From Bacillota bacterium (GTDB taxonomy: Bacteria > Bacillota > Clostridia > Acetivibrionales > DSM-2933): a stretch of 6,833 bases of DNA. The stretch is from NCBI GenBank assembly GCA_030705945.1, contig JAUZPS010000263.1, positions 1 to 6,833 on the forward strand. The letters are read 5' to 3'. Shown in pieces: positions 1 through 5,246 of the stretch; within the stretch, counting starts at the first letter, position 1, and every line of letters begins with the position of its first letter. Position numbers and translations under genes: made by a program. Under the pieces are notes generated by a model. The model searched no databases. It saw nothing but the letters and a program-made list of their open reading frames with translations, and had not been told where the DNA came from.

Positions 1-56
1 ACATCCCAAACAATCTGATCTTGTGGACTATTAAATACTTTATGTAAAGCAATCAA
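1..56 (-). pseudogene. Fragment of dxs-like gene (1-deoxy-D-xylulose-5-phosphate synthase), running off the left edge
   Basis: Read on the minus strand from 56 to 1, this encodes LIALHKVFNSPQDQIVWDV. That closely matches the conserved N-terminal segment of Dxs, which in typical members reads like ELTxALHxVFNSPxDKIxWDVGHQ. Dxs is the thiamine-diphosphate enzyme that condenses pyruvate and glyceraldehyde 3-phosphate at the start of the MEP isoprenoid pathway. The frame is closed immediately upstream by TAA (59-57), exactly where the preceding Gly-Val-Val-Glu of a normal Dxs should be. The roughly 45 N-terminal residues expected before this point cannot be read; bases 80-61 may hold remains of the His-x-x-Ser-Asn-Leu segment with indels. 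I infer a decayed or 5'-truncated gene. What lies beyond base 1 is unknown, and another transketolase-like protein is possible but less likely. The family assignment comes from memory of the motif. Confidence 0.62.
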
Positions 57-339
57 TTAAGTTATGGAAACATAATGAAATATTTTAGATCTTTAAAGAC
101 TGCAGCAAATCTTATATTTTAACATTAACAGGATTTGCAGTATTAAAACTCCCTTGTCTGATACATATAATTGCACCAGTTACAATATTAGTATCCATAG
201 CCAAATAAAATATACAATAATTATTTCTTCCAAGTAATATAATAATAAAAATATAACCAGTAGTCAACTATATTCTGTAATATATAACAAAAATTTAACT
301 ACCTGAGAACAACTTTACATATATCGTTAACCTAATGTT
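57..339. other. AT-rich intergenic stretch without a supported gene
   Basis: This stretch holds no reading frame with a plausible start and ribosome binding site on either strand. Bases 89-205 (plus) stay open for 39 codons, but the frame has in-frame stops at 32-34 and 86-88 and no start. It is antisense to the region where decayed upstream dxs sequence would be expected. The minus-strand frame at about 222-136 is short and also unsupported. Part of the region nearest base 57 may be eroded dxs sequence; the rest is probably non-coding. Confidence 0.5.
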
Positions 340-522
340 TTGATCATTCTTCTCACTCCCTTCATTTCAAATTTGAGAATGGACGATATAACTTCAGCAG
401 CAAGCCAGAGGTTGGGTTTTTCGAGAGTAAACAGTGAGATGAAGGATTTGTTCGATGAACCCATTACAAAAATGTTCAACGATAATCGGCTAAAGCAAAA
501 TGAGCACCATATTTTTAAATGA
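340..522 (+). pseudogene. Short orphan reading frame, probable gene fragment
   Basis: The frame begins with a TTG at 340 and has an internal ATG at 379, giving 60 or 47 residues. Neither start has a convincing ribosome binding site. From the ATG, the peptide (MDDITSAASQRLGFSRVNS and onward) is hydrophilic. Its composition is less AT-biased than the surrounding non-coding DNA, which suggests real former coding sequence. The pattern of an Asp/Glu-rich start, an 'RLGFSRxxSE' segment and a closing 'MFNDNRLKQN' loosely recalls the small C-terminal tail on some large DEAD/DEAH helicase-like proteins (DUF3320-like). That is a resemblance in pattern only. There is no helicase upstream, so at most this is a detached 3' end. 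It may instead be a genuine small protein of unknown role. Confidence 0.3.
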
Positions 523-551
523 TTTACTCATGCTAAAGCAACAGTATAATT

Positions 552-601
552 ATATGACTTTTTACGTGACTTGAGACACTAATCATATGACTTTTTACAT
601 G
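552..601 (+). promoter_or_regulatory. Two phased direct repeats, likely operator or activator sites of the importer operon
   Basis: The 14-nt sequence ATATGACTTTTTAC occurs at 552-565 and again at 585-598, each followed by RTG (GTG at 566-568, ATG at 599-601). The start-to-start distance is 33 bp, about three helical turns, so both sites would face the same side of the DNA. The downstream copy lies in the spacer just upstream of the predicted -10 element. Paired direct repeats of this kind are typical binding sites for AraC-type response regulators or similar dimeric regulators. No regulator gene is present here, so its identity is unknown. The repeats are seen directly; the regulatory role is inferred. 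Confidence 0.5.
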
Positions 602-608
602 TTATATT
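600..608 (+). promoter_or_regulatory. Extended -10 promoter of the importer operon
   Basis: TGTTATATT fits an extended -10 (TG-N-TATAAT, five of six hexamer bases). It lies 44 bases before the start codon of the solute-binding protein gene. The hexamer 17 bp upstream (580-585, TAATCA) is a poor -35 match, which suggests an activator-dependent or extended -10 promoter. No better candidate is visible between 523 and 652. Confidence 0.45.
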
Positions 609-652
609 ATAAACATTAAAGAGTGTAGCGAACATAATCAGGAGGGAACTAT

Positions 653-2017
653 ATGAAATTAAGAAAGCTGCTGTTTCTGGTTCTAATAACATCATTAATG
701 CTTAACGTTACCGCATGTAATACAAATAAAAACAAAATTGAAGAAACTAAATCAAAAAATAATTTAAAAATATATTACATGGATTATGACATAACAACTG
801 CTACAGCGCTAAATAATTTCAGGGAAAAATATAAGGATGTTAATGTGGAAGACACTTGCTTTAGAGATGAAGAAGAATATAAGACCAGGTTAATAACTGA
901 TATCTTATCCGGCGAGGGTCCGGATGTAGTTATTATCAGATCAAAATGGTTTGATTCAATAAATAAGTTCGCTTCCAGTGGCGCTTTATATGATCTGAAT
1001 GAATTTATAAAAAAAGATAAAGAATTTAAATTATCTGATTATAACGAAAAAGTACTAAATTCTTTTGAGCAGGATGGTAAAAGGTTTATGATTCCTCTTG
1101 CCTATAATCTCGTTGTTTTCACAACATCTAAAGAGGCGCTTGCGAGAAATAATTTAAAAATTGACTTTTCAAAATGGAACTATAATGATCTTTTGGATTT
1201 GGTAAGAAAATACCAAGAAAAAAACAAAGATAAGAAAAAGTACTTTTTCAGTGATGATTTTGATATTTCGAGTCTTATGAAGAGCAGTGGTCTTTCATTT
1301 GTTGACTATAAAAATAGAAAATCACTATTTAACACAAAAGATTTCATTGAAATTCTTAAAATATACAAAGAAATTTATCCATCAATATGCCCTGAGGAAG
1401 TAGCGGAGAATATTCCTTTAGACAAACAATTAAAAGATGATGTTTATATTTTGAAATTAGATACAAAGATTTCTCCTGCTCCATATGCTCTTTCTGGTGA
1501 TTATTCATTATATAAAAGCATTGGAGAAGAAATGGAAGTTTGTACCCTTCCAGTGTTGAATGGAAATAACACTTCAAAAACTTCCTATTCGGATCAATTG
1601 ATCGGAATAAATTCACAAAGCAAGAATAAAGATACAGCTTATAACTTTATAAAAACTCTCATGTCAAAAGAATCCCAGATTACGTTTAAAAATATAAATG
1701 TATTAGCGGGACTGCCAATAAATAAATCTGCTTATAAAGAGGATGCAGAATTTTGTATGAGTGAGGAATTTGGAGAAGGTAGCGGAACAATTGATAGTGA
1801 TTCCGGGCCACTTGAAATAAAAAGTGTTCCATTTACAAAAAGATTAAAGACTCAGGTAGATAATTTAATTTCAACGGTTAATGAATGTAAAATAGAAGAT
1901 AATGAGATTTTTAACATAGTTAAGGAAACAATTCCCGACTTTATAAATGGTAAAAAATCAGCAGAACAGACTGCAAAGGAAATTGACAATAAAGTTGATC
2001 TTTATTTGAATGAATAA
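653..2017 (+). CDS. Lipoprotein extracellular solute-binding protein of a CUT1-type ABC importer
   Basis: This is the extracytoplasmic receptor that captures substrate (probably a sugar or oligosaccharide) and delivers it to the two permeases encoded next. The 454 residues begin with a basic N-terminus and a hydrophobic helix (about 5-19). A lipobox, Val-Thr-Ala-Cys, places the lipidated cysteine at position 22, so the protein should be anchored to the outer face of the membrane. Family-1 solute-binding hallmarks are visible: 'GEGPDVVII' (87-95), 'IPLAYN' (147-152), the 'SKNKDTAYNFIKTLMSKESQ' segment (323-342), 'GLPINKSAY' (353-361) and a C-terminal 'INGKKSAEQTAKEID' helix. Length is usual for the family. 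The ATG at 653 follows AGGAGG (640-645) at 7 nt, a strong ribosome binding site. The first permease starts 27 nt downstream. Substrate cannot be read from sequence; an oligosaccharide is the default guess. Confidence 0.93.
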   Translation: MKLRKLLFLVLITSLMLNVTACNTNKNKIEETKSKNNLKIYYMDYDITTATALNNFREKYKDVNVEDTCFRDEEEYKTRLITDILSGEGPDVVIIRSKWFDSINKFASSGALYDLNEFIKKDKEFKLSDYNEKVLNSFEQDGKRFMIPLAYNLVVFTTSKEALARNNLKIDFSKWNYNDLLDLVRKYQEKNKDKKKYFFSDDFDISSLMKSSGLSFVDYKNRKSLFNTKDFIEILKIYKEIYPSICPEEVAENIPLDKQLKDDVYILKLDTKISPAPYALSGDYSLYKSIGEEMEVCTLPVLNGNNTSKTSYSDQLIGINSQSKNKDTAYNFIKTLMSKESQITFKNINVLAGLPINKSAYKEDAEFCMSEEFGEGSGTIDSDSGPLEIKSVPFTKRLKTQVDNLISTVNECKIEDNEIFNIVKETIPDFINGKKSAEQTAKEIDNKVDLYLNE

Positions 2018-2044
2018 GGGCATTTTGAAAAGAGGCATGGGGCT

Positions 2045-2953
2045 ATGAAAATTAAAACAAAGGAAGCTTTAACAGGCTATGCCTTTGCATCGCCTATAAT
2101 TGCCGGGTTTACGGTGTTTTTCCTTGTACCATTTATAATAAGCATTTTCTACTGCTTTACTGAAGGGATAGGTACTTTAAAGTTTGTTGGACTGAAAAAC
2201 TTTAATAGTCTATTACATAGCAGTTCTTTCTTATTGGCAGTCAAAAATACTTTTGAATTCAATATTGTATGTGTCCCTCTAATTATGGCAATATCTTTAC
2301 TGTTTGCGGTTATGCTAAATAAAAAACTCAAGGGTATTACATATTTTCGAAGTTTTTTTATACTGCCCCTTGTAATACCTGTTGCATCTGTAATACTGGT
2401 TTGGAATATCATGTTCGATCAATATGGAGCGCTGAATAAATTGCTTGTTTTTTTTCATATTACTCCGGTTGAATGGATGAGGAGCAGGTGGTCCTTTTGG
2501 ATACTGGTAATCGTTTATATATGGAAAAATTGCGGCTATAATGTAATTTTGTTTTTAGCAGGTCTTAACAGTATACCAAAGGATTTTTATGAAGCTGCAT
2601 ATATTGATGGCGCCGGGAAGTTTGCATGCTTAAAGGCAATTACAATACCACTTTTAGCGCCAACGGGTTTCTTTGTTTTCATTATTTCCATAATTAATTC
2701 CTTCAAGGTGTTTCGTGAGGCATATCTTTTGGCTGGAAAATATCCCTATAAAGATATGTACATGCTCCAGCATTTTATGAATAATAACTTTTACAATTTA
2801 TCATACCAGCGATTAACCACAGCGGCAGCATTAATGGCATTGTTTATCTTACTGCTGGTACTTGCCTTGTTTAAATTTGAGGCAAACAACGGAAGGAGTT
2901 TGGATAAAGGTGCAATTAAAAAGAAAAAAAATCAACATTCAAATAATAGTTAA
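2045..2953 (+). CDS. MalF-type permease of the CUT1-type ABC importer
   Basis: This is one of two membrane subunits forming the translocation channel. The 302 residues contain six hydrophobic segments (about 12-37, 71-92, 104-123, 151-171, 202-222 and 262-277). The EAA loop that docks the ATPase lies between the fourth and fifth: 'EAAYIDGAGKFACLKAITIP' at 183-202, with the conserved EAA-x3-DGA pattern intact. It is shorter than enteric MalF and lacks MalF's large periplasmic domain, as is usual for Gram-positive sugar permeases. The ATG at 2045 is preceded by AGAGG (2031-2035), a moderate site. The C-terminus is a lysine-rich, hydrophilic tail (about 288-302) whose coding sequence also carries the start of the next gene. 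With the intact EAA loop, it should still need an ATPase supplied from elsewhere in the genome. Confidence 0.93.
   Translation: MKIKTKEALTGYAFASPIIAGFTVFFLVPFIISIFYCFTEGIGTLKFVGLKNFNSLLHSSSFLLAVKNTFEFNIVCVPLIMAISLLFAVMLNKKLKGITYFRSFFILPLVIPVASVILVWNIMFDQYGALNKLLVFFHITPVEWMRSRWSFWILVIVYIWKNCGYNVILFLAGLNSIPKDFYEAAYIDGAGKFACLKAITIPLLAPTGFFVFIISIINSFKVFREAYLLAGKYPYKDMYMLQHFMNNNFYNLSYQRLTTAAALMALFILLLVLALFKFEANNGRSLDKGAIKKKKNQHSNNS
2893..2898 (+). promoter_or_regulatory. Ribosome binding site deciding the GTG start of the second permease
   Basis: AAGGAG lies inside the 3' end of the first permease gene, 11 nt before an in-frame GTG at 2910. The spacing is a little long. The more upstream TTG at 2862 has no comparable site and would add residues atypical of this family. 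There is no in-frame ATG before the first membrane segment. GTG at 2910 is therefore the best start. Confidence 0.5.
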
Positions 2954-3833
2954 AATTTGGATAACAATAAATAGAATAACGAAAAGAGTTTTATACTATT
3001 TCATTATGGTATTTGTTTCGATTTCGCTGCTATTTCCCGTGATTTATATGTTTGCGAATTCATTTATGGGCGAAAAAGAAATTCAGAAAAATTATGGCGC
3101 TTTGATGACGGTTAATGACTCTAAAAAGGCTGAACCTGAATATATGAGTTTCAAACTGATACCTGACCCGGTAAGCTTTATGCAATATTACAAAGCCCTG
3201 TTGCGAAGTCCTAAATTTTTGCAAATGTTCTGGAACTCGTGCTTACTTACCCTCCCAATTTTATTGGGACAATTGATTGTATCTACGCTTGCAGCCTTTG
3301 CATTCAGTAAATTCAAGTTTCCTTTGAGGAACGTTATATTTTTTATGTTTATAATAGTTATGATGATGCCCTTTCAGGTTTCTCTTGTTCCCAATTACAT
3401 TATACTTAAAAAACTTAATCTATTGGGAGGTTATCTTTCAGTTATACTTCCAGGAACTTTTTCAACATTTGGTGTTTTTCTTTTAAGGCAGTTTATGATA
3501 AGTATACCTGATGAACTCTGTGAGGCTGCCAAAGTCGATGGCGCTTCAAGTATGAGGATTTTTTTAAATATAATTTTACCTCAATGCAAAGGCGCATTAG
3601 CCTCACTCGCCATATTGGTGTTCATTGATAATTGGAATATGGTTGAGCAACCTTTAATTTTTTTGAAGGATCAAGCCATGTATCCCCTTTCAATATTCCT
3701 ATCTGCCATTAATGGAAATGAATTGGGTATCGCGTTTGCATGTGGCTTGATATATATGATTCCTGCCGTGCTTATTTTCCTTTATGGAGAAAAATATCTG
3801 GTGGAAGGAATTAAGCTTTCTGGAATGAAATAA
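2910..3833 (+). CDS. MalG-type permease of the CUT1-type ABC importer
   Basis: This is the second channel subunit, pairing with the MalF-type protein. From the GTG start it has 307 residues: a basic N-terminal tail, then hydrophobic segments at about 27-50, 108-130, 140-162, 174-196, 228-242 and 271-291. The EAA loop is clear at 205-224 ('EAAKVDGASSMRIFLNIILP'), and the C-terminus ends 'VEGIKLSGMK', the usual close of MalG-like sugar permeases. The first extracytoplasmic loop (about 51-107) is rather long and polar and contains 'KLIPDPVSFMQYYKALLRSP'. The gene overlaps its predecessor by 44 nt, implying translational coupling and balanced subunit amounts. It is the last gene of the importer group; a large palindromic repeat follows directly after its stop. 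No ATPase gene accompanies it, consistent with a shared MsmX-like ATPase as known for many Firmicute sugar importers. Confidence 0.9.
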   Translation: MQLKRKKINIQIIVKIWITINRITKRVLYYFIMVFVSISLLFPVIYMFANSFMGEKEIQKNYGALMTVNDSKKAEPEYMSFKLIPDPVSFMQYYKALLRSPKFLQMFWNSCLLTLPILLGQLIVSTLAAFAFSKFKFPLRNVIFFMFIIVMMMPFQVSLVPNYIILKKLNLLGGYLSVILPGTFSTFGVFLLRQFMISIPDELCEAAKVDGASSMRIFLNIILPQCKGALASLAILVFIDNWNMVEQPLIFLKDQAMYPLSIFLSAINGNELGIAFACGLIYMIPAVLIFLYGEKYLVEGIKLSGMK

Positions 3834-3835
3834 TG

Positions 3836-3934
3836 AATGATTAAAAAATTACTTCCGCTTTTGAGCGTATGTTCACGAGTTAAGTGAACATGAAAGCGAA
3901 AATTTTAGCGGAAGTTATTTTTTAACATACCTAA
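3836..3934 (+). repeat. Palindromic intergenic repeat, copy A
   Basis: This element of about 100 nt recurs in reverse orientation at 6718-6815. The core 3856-3902 is identical over 47 nt to the reverse complement of 6748-6794, and recognisable similarity extends to both ends. It folds as a nested structure: an outer stem of 3843-3859 with 3907-3923 (17 bp, one mismatch) and a perfect inner stem of 3869-3876 with 3884-3891 (8 bp) closed by a 7-nt loop. It encodes no protein. It resembles small non-autonomous palindromic elements (MITE or REP-like) or a duplicated bidirectional terminator. No clear target-site duplication was seen. Confidence 0.85.
3843..3923. terminator. Possible bidirectional terminator formed by the outer stem of repeat A
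   Basis: The outer stem starts with an A-run (3843-3848) and ends with a T-run (3918-3923), flanking a GC-containing stem (ACTTCCGCT with AGCGGAAGT). In the plus direction this gives a stem followed by U residues directly after the importer operon. The long, structured loop is unusual for an intrinsic terminator and part of the T-run pairs with the A-run, so efficiency is uncertain. If it terminates, the downstream adaptor gene needs its own promoter or leakage, and none is obvious at 3924-3957. Confidence 0.4.
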
Positions 3935-3946
3935 GGTCAGCCTTAG
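3931..3946 (+). promoter_or_regulatory. Small hairpin in the leader of the adaptor gene
   Basis: CTAAGG (3931-3936) and CCTTAG (3941-3946) pair perfectly around a TCAG loop, ending 11 nt before the ribosome binding site GGAGG (3958-3962). It could stabilise the 5' end of the message or modulate translation. It is short enough that chance is not excluded. Confidence 0.3.
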
Positions 3947-3968
3947 CCATCACTAATGGAGGAATACC

Positions 3969-5240
3969 ATGGAAACAGAACAAAATACAGATAAAAGAAA
4001 AATATTGAAAAGAGTAATTCTAGTATTTATTGCAATTATGATTTTGCTGACATTCTTTTCAAAAACTATCAATGATATTCTTCTGCCGGAAGTTGAATAT
4101 ACAACATTTTCAAATCAGAGTCTGGAGAAGGAAATAGATACAACTGGAGAGATTAAACCCGTGGATATTAAGAAGATTAATGCATGGAGAGATATGAAGA
4201 TAAAGGAGGTAAAGGTTAAGGAAGGAGATAAAGTGACAAAAGGTATTATACTTGCTTTAACCGATACAGATGATATGCTTCTGAAAGTCAAAAGTATGGA
4301 ATTTGAAGTTAAAAAAGCTCAAGATGAAATTGAAAACTTCAAAAACCAGTTTAAATCCAATGTTGAAACTGAGAAAAATAATAAAAACCAATGGCTTGTA
4401 AAGGACTTGGAAGAAGCCCAAAAAAGTTATGATGAGGCAAAGTTGTTGTATGAAAATGGTCTTGACAGCTACAAAAGGGTTGAAACCTGCCTGGAGGAAC
4501 TTGAGACAATCAAGAAAAAGATATCAGATGAAAAAGAAAGTGAGGAAAATGAGAAAAGGAACCAGGAAGATTACGAAAGAACACTTTCTGAGAAAATGTC
4601 AGAATTGCAGCTTAAGATTTATGAATTAGACGACTTTAAAAAGAATTGTAATGATAATGGTGAAATAAAATCTGAATTTGATGGTGTTATAAATCAGGCG
4701 TTGATCGAAAAAGGCTCAACTTGCAATAGTGGACAGCCATTGTTTGAGGTTGTATCTAAAGATTCCAAATATAAATTGGAATGGAAATTGAATTCCGCGA
4801 AGGCGCAAATTTTAAAAGAAGGCGATACTGTTGATTTAACCATTACAAATGATAAGGAAGAATCATTTGAGTCGAATATAGACAAGAAGAATTATGTGGT
4901 AAATGAAGGCTTATACTTGTTTACGTCTTTCATAAACGATAAGAATATAAAAACAAAGACTGGTCAGGTAGATCTCAATATAGCGTTAAAGAGCAAGGAA
5001 TACCCCATGGTTGTTCCTAATAGCTGCATATTTAATGCAGGAGACAAAAACATGATATTTGTTTTAAAAGAGAAGGACGGAGTCATGGGAGAAGAACAAT
5101 TTGTAAAAAGTGTAAATGTGAAGATACTGGATTCAAATGATTCAAGCACTGCCATATCAGGTAATATAGCTGAAAACGACAATATAGTATCATTTGCATC
5201 CAAGGCGCTTGTGGATAATGCGAAAGTAAAATTGAGGTGA
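3969..5240 (+). CDS. Membrane-anchored HlyD/MacA-type adaptor (membrane fusion protein) of an export system
   Basis: The 423-residue protein probably links the adjacent MacB-like permease to extracellular substrate. The order is: cytoplasmic tail, one membrane helix (about 14-31), a first half lipoyl-like motif ('IKEVKVKEGDKVTKGIILAL', 78-97), a long charged helical hairpin predicted as coiled coil (about 104-226), and the second lipoyl half ('GVINQALIEKGSTCNSGQPL', 239-258). A beta-barrel region (about 268-345) and a membrane-proximal domain (about 346-423, 'VVPNSCIF' and 'GNIAENDNIVSFASKALVDN') complete it. This is the usual layout of RND/MacA-type adaptors. The ATG at 3969 has GGAGG at 3958-3962, 6 nt away. 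In a monoderm host there is no outer-membrane channel to contact, so it more likely supports peptide or lipid export or sensing. The next gene's ribosome binding site overlaps its stop. Substrate is not identifiable. Confidence 0.88.
   Translation: METEQNTDKRKILKRVILVFIAIMILLTFFSKTINDILLPEVEYTTFSNQSLEKEIDTTGEIKPVDIKKINAWRDMKIKEVKVKEGDKVTKGIILALTDTDDMLLKVKSMEFEVKKAQDEIENFKNQFKSNVETEKNNKNQWLVKDLEEAQKSYDEAKLLYENGLDSYKRVETCLEELETIKKKISDEKESEENEKRNQEDYERTLSEKMSELQLKIYELDDFKKNCNDNGEIKSEFDGVINQALIEKGSTCNSGQPLFEVVSKDSKYKLEWKLNSAKAQILKEGDTVDLTITNDKEESFESNIDKKNYVVNEGLYLFTSFINDKNIKTKTGQVDLNIALKSKEYPMVVPNSCIFNAGDKNMIFVLKEKDGVMGEEQFVKSVNVKILDSNDSSTAISGNIAENDNIVSFASKALVDNAKVKLR
5234..5240 (+). promoter_or_regulatory. 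Strong ribosome binding site overlapping the adaptor stop codon, fixing a TTG start
   Basis: GAGGTGA is a perfect match to the 16S anti-Shine-Dalgarno sequence and contains the adaptor's TGA stop (5238-5240). It lies 6 nt before TTG at 5247. This supports TTG as the true start of the permease and implies coupled translation of the two genes. Confidence 0.8.
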
Positions 5241-5246
5241 TACATT

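Noticed and set aside
89..205. Hydrophobic 39-codon plus-strand frame
   Set aside because: It has no start codon or ribosome binding site, and the frame is interrupted upstream. It is antisense to probable dxs debris and has no family I recognise.
1356..1616. Minus-strand open frame within the solute-binding protein gene
   Set aside because: It is the antisense of a well-supported gene, with no ribosome binding site and no recognisable protein features. The same applies to minus-strand frames at 2149-2412, 4694-4885, 4964-5245, 5483-5692 and 6335-6523.
2862..2909. TTG at 2862 as the start of the second permease
   Set aside because: No ribosome binding site precedes it, it would deepen the overlap to 92 nt, and the added residues do not look like a MalG N-terminus.
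3836..3934. Complete insertion sequence or transposon
   Set aside because: There is no transposase frame in or between the repeat copies. At most they are non-autonomous elements.
4429..4629. Plus-strand frame of 66 codons inside the adaptor gene
   Set aside because: It is a frame-shifted shadow of the coiled-coil region. The lysine- and arginine-rich composition is an artefact of the AAR/GAR codons read out of frame.
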